The notes: a model not told the origin generated them from the letters alone. DNA of 64,000 nucleotides from Branchiostoma floridae (GCF_000003815.2 NC_049997.1:10533436-10597435), one strand, 5' to 3'; numbered from the stretch's first letter, positions 44,501-57,016 are shown. A program made the numbers and translations.

Positions 44501-47500
44501 CATTTTGAAAATTGTTATTTTGCATTTTCGTAACACCTACATGTCTCCTGGGACACTCTGAGGCTACCGGGTTACTTTAGGGGTATGGCCGGGCCTCTAG
44601 ATTTTTGTGTTTATTGGCTTCGCCAGAATGGCAGACGGTTATGAAAACAGTTTAGCAAGGACTTTTTGGGTCTATATGTAGGTTAACGGCGTATAACTAA
44701 AAGAAAGTTGTGCATGGATGTTGATAATCATGATAATCATCCGTAGGAGACACCGTTTTTATTGTGCAGACTTTAGCACTCTTTTCTTCATAAACCAATC
44801 AATCTGTACAACGAGACAATAGTGTAATGATGGGTATGTCAGGTGTCTTAAGAAAAATCTATATCTATAAATTGTATGTGTATTCATATGTGAGCTTTTT
44901 TGTACATAACAGCGTCATTCAGGCTGACATTATGTGTATGTTGCATATCAATAAAGAGAAAGAGAAACCTTCGCAACATTAAAAATAGCGAACCAGACCC
45001 CCCTCCCCCCAAAAAAGTTGAGATCCGGCCTTCTTCGACTTTAGAAATGCGCAGTCATCTCTCCTCAAAACCCGCAGTGAAAACATCGCTAGGCTGGCAG
45101 GAATCGCAGTGATATTCACCAGATTTGTTAGTAGATGACTTCGCAATAGGGCAAAATAAAAAGAAATAACGATGTAACAAAGCAGTGCTTCTCTTCTTTT
45201 TTCAAACCCCCACCCCTTCTTGGAATTGGACAAAATCACGCGTGGTAAGAGTGCAGTGTTGATTTTACTTGTCTGATACCGCCCCTTTTATAGCCTGTAA
45301 ATATTGAGTCTTGACCCAATTACGTCAACGATCGCCGCCCAGTTGGCTCATTTAGCTTTTTAGGGCATCCGCCAGTCATTCAATAAACAGCCTCTTAACA
45401 TTGGTTTCCTATACCAAAGGAGGAGAAAGCGACTGTTAATAACTCAACTTTCTGACGTTACTGGCACACAAACATACTCTCATATCAAAGGCCGTCATCT
45501 CAGCTATCCAAAAAACACATTTTGCCATGAATCTTACGGCACGGACAACCGGGAAACTGAAAAATTGACCCTTGACCTCAAAACCGCACCACAGCCCAGT
45601 GAGAAGGCCTTGTACTAGGACAAAAAAGTCTGGACTTTATATCCCCTGACAACCACAAAAACTCAGCTTTTTGGCCCCAATCAGAAAGTAGAACCCCTCC
45701 CCTGTCACACCTACCTAAAAATTACCAGGATTTCGACCCATTTGATCAGGAAAAAATCTTGAAGTTATAGACCCTGAATTATATTCGCTCACCATCAATT
45801 TGCATGGCGAATTAGCTGGCGGATCCCCTTTACCTCACGGTTGGAAAACACAGTATTTATCCGTGAACCCCGGAGCAAATGACGCGGAGCTGAAAATGAG
45901 TATTGCAAACGAAATTTTAACCCTCAAGCACCCGAACTTTTTTTGCGACTAAAATGACCGATTGGGGTCCAAACGGACCCAAAAATGTTTTGTTCATAAA
46001 ATCTCATTACCATTCCTTATCGGCGATCATTGTACATACATCGCTTCGTCAATGTAAGAGGAAGATTTTGAGATGTTAAGATGTTGCTAATTCTAACTCA
46101 TTATCATAATTTATGCAAAAGTTCAGAAGGACCACGTTTTGCACTAAACCTATTCCGACCAGATAGGGGAATTTTGAGGCCCTCAGCAACATTTATGTCG
46201 CATAACTCATGAACGGCTAGAGCTAAAGCTACGAAACTTGGTAATTTATCACAAAATATTGTTCGCAAAAGTTTTTGGTCAATAAAGTAAGTTAATCATT
46301 TTTGGGGGTTGCCATGGCAACCATATTCTAACAGGCATATTTTTGCCAAAATTTGACCATTTCAATTTAAACAAGGTTTTCCTGGTAAACTACACCTGTT
46401 TTTTGACAACAATCAAATTCTATGAAATTCAATGTAACTTTCATGACTTAAAATTTATAATTTATGCTAATTTCATGACGTCATTGTTGAAAATCCAAGA
46501 TGGCCGCCCTGATTATGTAAATGACGTCATAATGTCGCCACTTTGCATGTTGATGACACAGAAATTTTTGTTAGGATTTAGGTTTACATTCTTATTATCG
46601 TCTGAAAGTTTGTTAGTCATACTATAAGTGGTTAAGGAGTTAGCCTTCAAAGTTTGTTTTAAAAACTGCACATTTTTGCTGGGGTCCGTTTGGACCCCAG
46701 AGGGACTGAACACAAACTTTCTTTATAATTTCCACATTATTGCACCAATCTTTGCGAAAACTTATGAGAATGTATAAGACATATTGGCTGACAAAGTCAC
46801 GGAATGAATTTTTCTTCAGATCAAAAATGTTCAAATTGCACTTCATAATGTACTTCCAAATGGACCCCACTCAGGTGTTTGAGGGTTTTAAAGCGTGTGT
46901 AGACACTGTAACGTAAAAAAAGCGGGGAATGAAGTTGGCTAATATGATAGAAATATACTTTCAGATCGTAGAAGATTATGATGTTTGCTCGTTCGGTGTT
47001 TACATGTAAATGCGCTTGAGCTTTGCAGCTGACTGTCTTGGTGAGTCGGCTGCAGTCCTGAATGACCTGGTCGCACTACACACGTGTTGAAAGCTTAATA
47101 GGTCATCAAAATAGATAAAAATTTCGCAGATTGTACCCTTGACTTGAACAAAATCTTTGTCGTGTTTCCGAAATGTATACTTTTATGATTTTATCCGCAT
47201 CAATGTTAGTCACCTTGTAGTCCTTAACTATAGAAATCCCCATATAGGTCGAAAACTGTGTTCTGGTTCCGCATAGATCCCCACGGATCTGACCCCATTA
47301 CGTCACAGGTCAACACCGGTACCAGCTCGACCCTTTATTTACGTTTACCAAACACCGTATTTCAAAAATGTGAATACATTAGTTCATAGTACCAACAAGA
47401 GATACAACTTTTCACAGAAAATATTCGAAACATTGCAGTCTTTGGCTTTTTAGAACAACAAATCTCATTATCAATGTTAACAAAAGGAGACATCCCCCCT

Positions 47501-50500
47501 TGCAGTCTGGCATATGTTTCGCTACTTTTGATTGGACAATGCCTGCATACCCCTTACTTTATTGTGTGTATCGCTCCTTTCTGATTNNNNNNNNNNNNNN
47601 NNNNNNNNNNNNNNNNNNNNNNNNNNNNNNNNNNNNNNNNNNNNNNNNNNNNNNNNNNNNNNNNNNNNNNNNNNNNNNNNNNNNNNNNNNNNNNNNNNNN
47701 NNNNNNNNNNNNNNNNNNNNNNNNNNNNNNNNNNNNNNNNNNNNNNNNNNNNNNNNNNNNNNNNNNNNNNNNNNNNNNNNNNNNNNNNNNNNNNNNNNNN
47801 NNNNNNNNNNNNNNNNNNNNNNNNNNNNNNNNNNNNNNNNNNNNNNNNNNNNNNNNNNNNNNNNNNNNNNNNNNNNNNNNNNNNNNNNNNNNNNNNNNNN
47901 NNNNNNNNNNNNNNNNNNNNNNNNNNNNNNNNNNNNNNNNNNNNNNNNNNNNNNNNNNNNNNNNNNNNNNNNNNNNNNNNNNNNNNNNNNNNNNNNNNNN
48001 NNNNNNNNNNNNNNNNNNNNNNNNNNNNNNNNNNNNNNNNNNNNNNNNNNNNNNNNNNNNNNNTTATTATCATATAGCCAAGCTCCACAGACCAATCAGA
48101 AGGAGCGATACACACCGGCCTGGCCGAAATCTATGTGTTACGGCAACATAACCAACATGGAACGGGGCCTTCTGATTGGTCCGCGGAGCCTGGCTATATG
48201 ATAATAAGTTTTATATACTACTACTAGTCTATATATTGCCCCATTACATATGAGATGATGCATAGCTTAACCTTGGAGTCCGAACAAAAGATGGCATGCT
48301 GGGCAAAAATTACGATGATACTTGTTTCAAAAAGACCATCCTACACTCATGTCTTTTTCGACAATACCACGATTTACATATATTCTAACATTCTTCGTAG
48401 GGCGTGGTGTACCCAAGTACGTTTGGTATCTTGTCCAGATGGTCCCCACCTTTAGAGAGAGGTCGTCTTCTTGCAATTGTCACTGTCGGTAAGTAATCAG
48501 ACACTTATAGGAACAAACACTGCATTCCTTACTTTAAGTGTATTATCTAAAAGAAAATAGTGAATGTTTGCGTGTACGTGTTTATGTGCATGCTTTTACC
48601 TGTCAGAGAAAAGCATGTGAAGAAAAGACGTGTAGATAGCTAGGCATTTTCAAACCATGAAAATGTATTATCTATCTACACGATATCTACCTCAGAACAC
48701 TAAGAAAGGTGGAAAATATATCCAGTTATAAAGGTTTTATTTCTTTTTAACCAGGTGAAACCTTAGGAGTCATTGTGGGTTTCTCGTTGACAGCAAATCT
48801 CATCACACAATTTGGTTGGGCTGTTACCCTGTACATGACAGGTAGGTCAAGATCCTTATTAAAGTACTTACTGGATTTTCCTTGGGGGTAGTTTGCCTTC
48901 CAATAATAAAATACTGTAAATGCAGAAATGTTCGCGACCACTTCACCGAGAACTTAAATCCACCACGAACATTTTTCTATTAAGGTATTAGACTGCAGTC
49001 GATAGTGTTACCGCGAACTTAAATCCTCCTCAAAGATCATTTTTCCCGCTACCGCGAAATTAAATCCCCGCGAACTTAAATGCATTTACAGTAGTTGCAT
49101 CTCGTGCCCTTATCATCATCATCACCACCACTATTAGCATTTCTTTATTACTATAAAAGTTGGCTTGGGTTGCAGTAGCTACAAAGAATTCCAATTGTAC
49201 TCATTGCCTTCGACAAGACGTCATATTAGTTATGCAAATAAACAAAACAAAAAAAATTAACGGAGAAAATTCCCGGAATTGAATGATTGGATTCGCAGCT
49301 GCTTATAATCTACATTGTGGACTATGCATTATCGAATGTGATGATGATGTATTCCATAGCAATATCATGTTAAGTGATTGTGAACATTAATAATTGGACA
49401 AACCCATACACAAAAACATTTTCAACGAGTTAGATGATGTACAGTCAAACCTGCCCGAGCGACCACCTCTTCTCAGCGACCACCTGGCCATTTCGACCGC
49501 GACCGGCCAAAGATGGGACCCATAACGACCGCGTCATTTTCAACCTTGAGGTTTTCATCGATCTTTGATGATAACTAGCGCCACTTTGTGCCGAAATCGG
49601 CCAGTTTGCGTCGATGTTATGTTTAGAATAAAGATGACGTCAGTCAATGAGACAGTCTACTGTAATATGGGAGGAAATTTCGTTGTAAGAAAATCCAAAT
49701 TTTGTTGTTACAGAAGTTTTTTTTATCTTTATTTTTTTAATCTCTATCATTATAAAGTGAACAAATGCCGGTATATAGCCTCATACCTTTTTAAGAAAGA
49801 TCTATGTAGTTAATACCTTTTTAAGAAAGATCTGTCCATGTTGTCCATTCCTGCGTCTACGATCGTCTCAATATTTGTACACTAAACGTTTTAGACAGTA
49901 GGGGAACAATAATAATAATAACTACCGTGTACCTTTCGCGTGCATGTGCGTGTTGTATTTGACATTAAAGACTTCGCTTACTTACTTCTTTGCGTGCGTG
50001 TGCTGGCTATTTGCCATTAAACACAACGGAAACCATTTATGCTATGCATCGGGCATGTTTTGAGTCGATACTCTTCTCAGCGACCACCTGTCCAAATCGA
50101 CCGCTTTTTCCCGGTCCCCCGGGTGGTCGACTTGGGCAGGTTTGACTGTATTAGGAAACACTAAAATGGTCTTCTTTGTTAGGAGAAGACTTTTATAATC
50201 TACACAACGTATGTTATCAGCACCTTATTCTCATAATCAATGGGAAATATTTTTAACACTTCAAACGAAAAGAATAATATCATGAGACTATAGTTTTTAG
50301 TTTTTTCTTTCATTTCGTTCTCAATTAATTCGTTTTGTATTTCTGTATTCTGAATGTAGGTGTAGCTGGCCTGACGTTTTCCTGTATCTGGTGTCTCCTG
50401 GCGTTTGATTCGCCTTCAGTTCATCCGAGGATATCCGCAGCTGAAAGGAAATATATCGAGTCTAATTTAGAGACAACGACAAAGGTATGGTATGCATAAC

Positions 50501-50785
50501 ATGGAGGTTTCGTAGATTAGCTCGATTTTTTGTCCTACTCGGAGCTACTTCATAAACATATAGAAACTAATGTAGCCTCCATAGCAGGCTCTCTGGGGCC
50601 TTTTCCGTCTTTTTTGTTGGCTCATGATACACTTAAATTGGCAATTTGTTTTTGTACTGAGTCACTAGACCATTGGCCCCGTACAAAAAAGGCCAGCAAA
50701 AGTGAACTATGAACATAAAAAAGACGGAAACGGGCCTGCTATGGAGGCCAATTATAATGCTTGTATGTATGTATGTATGTATGTA

Positions 50786-50821
<36 letters not shown>

Positions 50822-50828
50822 TGTGTGT

Positions 50829-50922
<94 letters not shown>

Positions 50923-53900
50923 GTCAAGTGTTTGTTTCTTTGTTTGCATGTGTGCTTGTTTACCCTAACTTGGGAAAATGGCCGCTTCCAAAACAATAGG
51001 GTGCGTGCGCTTTACAGAAACAATCCATTGATAGGCAAATCAGATTCACATTATGCTTATACCTGCTTACATCAGGTACTGTCGTAATTTTTTTGTTTTT
51101 TATTAGTACACATGTAAGACAAGACACAGTGGTAAATGCACTCTAGCAAAGCTAATATTAACATTACCACTAGGACATTTGAAAATAAAATAAACAAAGG
51201 ACAAAACAATGTGAGATCAAATAAAACAGTAGTACAGCAGTAGGGTGACGGATCCAACAAATGAATATATATACATACAAGATTTAAAGCAAAATGTTCA
51301 ATCAGTTTGAAAACGGTTGGTCTGGAGTATGTATGTCTGTGTAAGCTGCATAATATGGGTATTTGTTTCTGTTGGTAAAGTGGGTGAACCCCTGAGTAAA
51401 AGTTGAGTTAAGACTTGGTCAGACGTAGTTTTCAAATCAAGGGTTAAAAGATCTTGAAGATTGCAGAGAAGGGTTTTTCTAAGTTGGCTGTCGTAATTTC
51501 CATTTACAGGACAGAAAAATCCCTTGGTTACAGCTCTTTTCATCGCCGCACCTCTGGGTTCTGATCTACATCCACTGTGCGGACGGTTGGGGATTTTTCA
51601 TGATGCTTACCTGCCTACCTCTGTACATGGATACAATACTTAACTTTAACATCGATACAGTAAGTAGACCAGCAGCTTTGTAATGTTGGCTGACATAAAC
51701 TTCTTTGTTTTTTTGCCAAATGTTATAATTTTAACACTTGTAATTATAAATCTTTGCAACGAGGTGCAGGTTCTTTGATAGTGGCAAGTTAAGCTTTGCT
51801 CCAAAATCTCCACAATTATGGGTGGGTACCGGTACAGAAAATTCAGGTCCAGGTCCGGTTCAGGTACAGAGGATCAGGTCCGCAGGTCCGGACCTGAACC
51901 TGATTCAGTATGTGAATGGACGATACTCAAAACAATGGTCCATTTCGCTACAAAGAGTATGTCTTGTGGAGTATTTGACTCCCACTGGCGTTTTAAAACC
52001 CTGCCACACTAGCCGCCTCTGTACGATTGACTGGAAAAATTTGTAGAAATGACTATAAACTCTAGCCTGCTTCGCTTTTGCTATTGTTTTCGACCAGTAA
52101 GCTCCAAAATGCGTGAATTACTAATCATATAATCCGTTTATTTTCTAATAGGTCCAATATCCGGTCCACCAATTTTTTCAGGTCCGGTTTTTCCGGCCAA
52201 AAAAGTAGATTATTGAACGTAAATTCTGTCACAAATGGACCCCTAAAGTTCCATTTTCTTCTTTAGAACATCAAGTATTTGATAAACGGAGTAACAATAA
52301 TTAAATCAAGTAAGTCATTTCGCCGTTCCTACTGTGCATTATCGTGGTTTAATGTCAAAGACAAGGTCCAACGCTGCAGACAAAGAATGGCCGAGGGGCC
52401 TAATTAGACTTTGGCATTAGTCCCTAATATATCAAGACTTTAACATTGACACAAGGAAGTTTAGAATTGTTTACTGGAATATAACCTAAATGTATATAAG
52501 TTCTGAGGAAATGATATTTACATACATTCAATAATGATATTTACAAAGGATATTTACATACTTATATCAGTTCAGCAGAACTTAACACTTGTTGACTTGA
52601 CTGTTTCTTTTGAACAAAACACCCAAGCTGCAGTAGACGGGAAAATGACAAAGTATGAAAACTTGAAGGAAAAAATATACCGACATATTAACTATAGATC
52701 AACTGTCGTCATTATAGAGGTGGGCAGTAGGAGGTGGGTCAACAGTGATATTACTAGAAAGCTGAGATCGCTATGCCCTGCAGCTGTACGTAATAAGGAC
52801 GCCGAGGTCAGAAAGCTAAATCGACGTCTAGGTCAATGCGCTCTGTGTTCGTCTTACGCAATATATTGTGCGAGAAACACCCCTGTGTGGGAGTCCCCAT
52901 CTGGGTTATTTTCTAGCAGATAACTTTCGTTAAGTGCAACATTCATCTAAAAGCAACAGTGCAATACACGCCAAGATTGTTATGTAACGTTGTGCAATAC
53001 TACACATGTACATGTAAAAAAAAGTCGGATGCACACATAAAGTTTCTAACCTTGCGCCCTCCAGAATTTTTGCTATTCTGAATAAAGTGTCGGCCTAGGT
53101 TTCTTATTCTTTGAAACTCATCTTGTATGTGTTGTATTTTAAATGTGTTGCGTTTACTTGTCAATAAAGATGATGTCAACCCACTGTACATTATACAGAA
53201 TGGAGCTTTGTCTGCCATGCCGTATTTGACTCTCATGGCGTCCAGGATTTTGTTCAGTCTTGTCATCGATCTGGTCATCAAACGATCGGGTTTCAAGAAG
53301 GTCAACATAAGGAAGACATGCGTATTAGGTAATAAATTATAATTTTTTTTCTAAAATATCCCACAGTTAACTTAGCAAATTTTCGTAAGCGTTTCGTAAA
53401 TGTATTTTGAGACAGAACATCAGGCTAGGTTTGTCTGGGTTACCTGACTAGGCACTGTGTCACCAAGACAGATGTTTTGCAATTCTGTCAGTTAATTCTT
53501 TTTCTTGGTGAATGAGATGAGGCAACTTATTTTTTTTTGTCCCATTGGTAATGCATTAAAGGGCAGGTAACAAACGGTAACGTTTGTTACAACTGTAGAC
53601 TTGACCCTGTTTTCTTCGAAAGGACTTACCCTATTGACTACATCATTTAGGTATAAGTGGACGTCCCTAGGAACATTTAAAAAGTGGGCAGCTTTTTTTA
53701 CAAGGTCAAATAGAAAGCTTAGACAGCATCGAACAATGGTAACGTTTGTTACAGTCATTTCTAGACAACGGTGCATCGTACTCACGCGTGGTAACCGTTT
53801 GTTACCAAATCTGGTAACAGGCATAAACCACCTCACAGTCACACAGCCTCCAAGATCAGTAACAGTAGCGATCTGACGTGATTTGGCAGAGGGCCTGGTC

Positions 53901-55581
53901 AGCTGGTTTCACCTAGCTGCCAAACAATTATTACTGGAACTGAATTGTTACATTTTTGGCTACTATTTGAATTCTTCGTTTCTTCTCAGGCGATAGCCAT
54001 TTTTTAGGGGGTGAAATCCCACCCGTGGCTATAATAATCTTCCTAGCCATCAACCAATACGAATGTTGTTGTGCATCTTTTGTCAAACATTACAGGGGTT
54101 GTGGAAAAATTAGGGAACCATTGATGTTGTCTAAAATTTGCTCCATATCAAGGCGTAAAGTCAGGCGACAGCATTTTGACATTTAAATGAGAATGTACGT
54201 GAAATGAGTTTTTGGAATCGCTTTTTGATTTTGTTCTTTCACCAACTTTTGCCGTTGCAGCTCTGGCTGGTGTTGCCGCCTGTCTTGTAGCTGTCGGTCA
54301 CGTGGGATGTGATTCCACAGCAGCCATCGCCATGTTGTGTCTGGCCACGGTCATGTCAGGTGTTATGGTCCCTGGGTTTTACCCGAGCTACACAGAAATC
54401 ACACTGGGGTTCTCCGGAGTAGCGTTTGGAATCAGCAACTCTGTAAACAACTGTGCTGGATTCATCGTCCCTATGATGGTGGGCATTCTCACGGAAGAAA
54501 ACGTAAGTTTTTTTTCATGAACGAGATTGCTCAGTGAGAGGCCACATAGACCACTTCTGGGCACCGAACTATGCTCACTGTAGCAACGTCTCTAAAGTTT
54601 GGTTAAAAAAAAAACTAGTAAAGTTGAATATCTAACTACTTTGAAAATTTTCCATTCAATGATAAAATACTAAAGAGTATAAGCACCTCTCAATACCCTT
54701 TTCAGTCATAATATTATATAGTGTATGTTGTTAAGAAGTGAATTTTGAAATATTTTCGAGGTTAGTTTATCATAAATTTGCTTTGACAGTGACATTGTGC
54801 TAGTTAAGACAACTATGTAGTAAACATTCCTATATTCATTATCAAAGCCTTAACAGTTTCTTTGTGACTGGAAGGTGTTGTGCTGAGTCTGTTGAAGCCT
54901 AATATAACCACTTGAATTCAGAGCGGTCGCTAAGGTCGTAAAGAAAATGTGTTTTACTTGACTTAAATTCTTGACAGATTGATGAAAACAAGATTTGGTA
55001 CGCTTTTTGGCCTTTTGGAGCACACGAATCAGTTTCGGATTTATTCAATCATACATAACTATGTTAGTGTATTCATGTGGCGTCGTGTGTAGCGTAACTG
55101 GTTATGCGTTCGGCTTAGAATCTGGAGGTCCCTAGTTCGATACCCACCGTGCCCCGAAGTTGTGCCCTTAGAAAATGCACTTCACACGACCTTCCTCCCG
55201 CACCCAGGTGTAAGAATGGGTACCTTACTTCGGTTGGGGAGGTAAAAGAAGAAAAAATTCCATCTTTACCTTCTGTCTGTACTGTGTATGAGGCACTGTT
55301 AATATACGTTATAGCTGCTACTTCAAATTTTGATCATGATATTCTTCTGCCGACAGCAAACAGTAGCAGCCTGGCAGAAAGTCTTCTACGTCAGCGCCGC
55401 CATTTCAGTTTCCGGATCCGTCATGGCTCTAGGGTTCCTCCGGACTGATCCGGTTTCCTGGGCACAGGACCCGGATGTAGACAAACTGTTCCAGCCAGCA
55501 CGGGACAAGCTGATAAATGACGTCAGTGACAGAGAGAAAGAAAACTGTTGTCCAGTACTTGTTTACGAGACCACAGTGTGA
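41556..55581 (+). CDS. SLC17-family transporter, gene B, ten exons, intact
   Basis: Exons 41556-41573, 43200-43487, 44167-44391, 48401-48488, 48755-48841, 50360-50484, 51510-51659, 53199-53328, 54261-54502 and 55357-55581 join to 525 residues. Intron phases equal those of gene A. The twelve-helix transporter shows LRSNFSIIVVAMV, SWDPITQGRIIGAYSYGHV, GGKKVLGLSILLSS, RWSPPLERGRL, FGWAVTLYMTG, SPSVHPRIS, CADGWGFFMMLTCLPLYMD, NGALSAMPYLTLMASRI and GFSGVAFGISN. The first loop has five N-glycosylation sequons within about 55 residues. The tail ends VYETTV. The exon 3 acceptor lies 6 bases further in than in A and C, so two residues (DK or DN) before FSWDP are missing. Introns hold many MITEs and a 477-N gap. 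Close similarity to A and C indicates local gene duplication; substrate unknown. Confidence 0.93.
41949..42159. mobile_element. MITE family 6 (TACTGTAAATGCA ends)
   Basis: TA + ctgtaaatgcagaaatgttc at the left and acttaaatgcattacag + TA at the right. The interior repeats ttcgcgg and ccgcgaa in both directions. A second copy is at 48912-49093. TA flanks fit a Tc1/mariner-type derivative. Confidence 0.8.
42410..42475 (+). repeat. Repeat fragment with ctggggttaatgacc
   Basis: tctctcgcttgctggggtta and onward, then a caggcta-like end, recurs at 39058-39160, 58690-58770 and inverted at 57665-57765. It is a dispersed family of unknown type. Confidence 0.5.
42499..42898. mobile_element. MITE family 7 (GGGTACCGGTA ends)
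   Basis: It starts gggtgggtaccggtagagaa and ends tttgtaccggtacccc. The interior is rich in caggtcc/ggacctg. A second copy is at 51821-52205, with shared gtgaatggacgatactcaaa and ccatttcgctaca. Confidence 0.75.
45921..46885. mobile_element. 965-bp DNA transposon, TTTTAA target duplication
   Basis: The ends are CCCTCAAGCACC and GGTGTTTGAGGG. TTTTAA flanks both sides (45915-45920 and 46886-46891). Subterminal ggggtccaaacggaccc and ggggtccgtttggacccc are inverted to each other. TTAA-containing targets are used by piggyBac and Kolobok elements. No transposase is visible. It lies in intron 3 of gene B. Confidence 0.7.
47587..48063. other. Assembly gap (477 N)
   Basis: A run of N inside intron 3 of gene B, directly next to a palindromic MITE. 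Confidence 0.95.
48064..48207. mobile_element. MITE family 3, palindrome
   Basis: ttattatcatatagccaagc ... gaccaatcagaagg on the left faces ccttctgattggtccgcgg ... ggctatatgataataa on the right. Arms are about 40 bp. A partial relative lies at 13880-14000. Confidence 0.8.
48912..49093. mobile_element. MITE family 6, second copy
   Basis: TA + ctgtaaatgcagaaatgttc and gcgaacttaaatgcatttac followed by agTA. It lies in intron 5 of gene B. Confidence 0.85.
49442..50148. mobile_element. Tc1/mariner-type (pogo/Tigger-like) non-autonomous element
   Basis: The ends are CAGTCAAACCTGCCCGAG and its near-perfect complement ending GGGCAGGTTTGACTG, flanked by TA. Subterminal gcgaccacct/ctcagcgaccacctg repeats are present. 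About 707 bp, with no transposase frame. CAGTCAAACC-type ends with TA targets are common among Tigger-like elements. Confidence 0.8.
50575..50748. mobile_element. MITE-like inverted repeat (GCCTCCATAGCAGGC ends)
   Basis: gcctccatagcaggc at the left and gcctgctatggaggc at the right, with inner arms ttttccgtctttttt and aaaaaagacggaaa. It is followed directly by a microsatellite. Confidence 0.7.
50761..50925 (+). repeat. (ATGT)n/(GT)n microsatellite
   Basis: Seven tgta units followed by about 130 bp of nearly pure GT. It lies in intron 6 of gene B. Frames rich in CVCV or THTH here are repeat by-products. Confidence 0.95.
51821..52205. mobile_element. MITE family 7, second copy
   Basis: gggtgggtaccggtacagaa at the start, the caggtcc/ggacctg block, gtgaatggacgatactcaaa, and a degraded right end with caggtccggtttttccgg. 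It lies in intron 7 of gene B. Confidence 0.75.
52534..52923 (+). pseudogene. Retroelement-like ORF fragment (endonuclease-type C-terminus)
   Basis: The 129-codon frame contains LTLVDLTVSFEQNTQAA, KYENLKEKIY, a later VVIIEVGSRRWV and CALCSSYAIYCARNTPVW. The VDLTVSFE pattern with a following KY..L resembles the C-terminal endonuclease region of retroelements coding a restriction-like (PD-D/ExK) nuclease. The N-terminal half and RT core are absent, so it is a fragment. Recognition is from pattern only, and another origin is possible. Confidence 0.45.
53567..53807. mobile_element. MITE-like element (GGTAACAAACGGTAAC ends)
   Basis: The ends match at 15 of 16 bases inverted. The phrase ggtaacgtttgttaca occurs twice inside, near 53577 and 53739. 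It lies in intron 8 of gene B. Confidence 0.6.
55078..55255 (+). mobile_element. tRNA-derived SINE, plus strand
   Basis: It starts ggcgtcgtgtgtagcgtaac, with an A-box-like region and a B-box-like agttcgatacc. The tail has gttgtgcccttagaaaatgc and cttcggttggggaggtaaaa. Same family as 15543-15710. It lies in intron 9 of gene B. Confidence 0.8.
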
Positions 55582-55615
55582 AGTAAAAAAACAACGCATT
55601 TATGGATTTCTTATC

Positions 55616-55817
55616 AACACTAGTTCACCTTTATCAATTGAATAACCTATATTCGTTGCTTTTAAAAACGGTATTTGAGGATATCATGTCGACGGACGTT
55701 GGTTTTAATTTGCAATGTTTGCAGGATATTGCAGTTGAACACTACTACCCGTGCCTAAATACCGTTTTGAAAAACAACGGATATAGGTTACCCGACGGAT
55801 AAAGGTGAACTAGTGTT
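55616..55817. mobile_element. MITE family 5 in the 3' end of SLC17 gene B
   Basis: Perfect 18-bp ends AACACTAGTTCACCTTTA and its complement. Inner arms are cctatattcgttgctttt and aaaacaacggatatagg. It begins 34 bases after the stop codon, so it probably forms part of the 3' UTR. Copies are at about 40430-40637 (in the inverted duplication) and 37135-37320. Confidence 0.8.
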
Positions 55818-56472
55818 ACATGTTGTCACCTCTTCGTTCCGCGTCATATTGCATTTGTGCAAATCTTACATCTCTACATTCCAATATTTTAATAATACTA
55901 TGAAGAATGATTACGCAAAGCAATATTTGAAATTTTAAATGTTTGTAATTTATTCTAAGTTTTATTTGTCTTGAGCACCGATTAAATGAAATACAAATGC
56001 ATTTCTACAGAGGAGAGCAGTTTGTGTGTGTATCTTTTGGTGGGTTTGATTGGAAATGCAATTATGAAAGCCGGAGTACCTCGTTAGACCTTTGTCAGCA
56101 TACGTTTAGCCAAGTATAAAAATCCAAGCCCGTTTGGGATAAGCAAACAAAGTACTAATCATGCGTGGTGAGGTGCTATTTTGTCCAAGGCGGTAGCTAA
56201 AAGTTACGAAGCTAAGAATTGTGCCCGACAAATGTCGGCTTTCATGATAGGCAGAGGCACAGTCCGACTACTCTCCAAGCAGAGGTTACGCTACGTCTTT
56301 TTTTTTTATTTTCGTTTTTTTCGTCGTTTTATCCGGCGTTCTATTTTGCATTGTATCTAATGTGTCCGGCCTAGGTTTTGACAATACCAGATACAATACA
56401 AAATAGCAAGTCCGATAAAAACGACTAAAAAAACACCGTCAAAAAACAGCCTATTCCGACCATATAGGCCAT

Positions 56473-57016
56473 NNNNNNNNNNNNNNNNNNNNNNNNNNNN
56501 NNNNNNNNNNNNNNNNNNNNNNNNNNNNNNNNNNNNNNNNNNNNNNNNNNNNNNNNNNNNNNNNNNNNNNNNNNNNNNNNNNNNNNNNNNNNNNNNNNNN
56601 NNNNNNNNNNNNNNNNNNNNNNNNNNNNNNNNNNNNNNNNNNNNNNNNNNNNNNNNNNNNNNNNNNNNNNNNNNNNNNNNNNNNNNNNNNNNNNNNNNNN
56701 NNNNNNNNNNNNNNNNNNNNNNNNNNNNNNNNNNNNNNNNNNNNNNNNNNNNNNNNNNNNNNNNNNNNNNNNNNNNNNNNNNNNNNNNNNNNNNNNNNNN
56801 NNNNNNNNNNNNNNNNNNNNNNNNNNNNNNNNNNNNNNNNNNNNNNNNNNNNNNNNNNNNNNNNNNNNNNNNNNNNNNNNNNNNNNNNNNNNNNNNNNNN
56901 NNNNNNNNNNNNNNNNNNNNNNNNNNNNNNNNNNNNNNNNNNNNNNNNNNNNNNNNNNNNNNNNNNNNNNNNNNNNNNNNNNNNNNNNNNNNNNNNNNNN
57001 NNNNNNNNNNNNNNNN
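56473..57016. other. Assembly gap (544 N)
   Basis: A run of N inside the right arm of the inverted duplication. Confidence 0.95.

Noticed and set aside
47500..48201. Long open frames across runs of N (also 56357-57044 and 3135-3552)
   Set aside because: Most of the frame is unknown sequence; no stop can be seen in N.
50702..51087. Long Cys/Val-rich and His/Thr-rich open frames
   Set aside because: They are translations of a GT microsatellite, without stops for that reason only. The same holds for 33208-33554.
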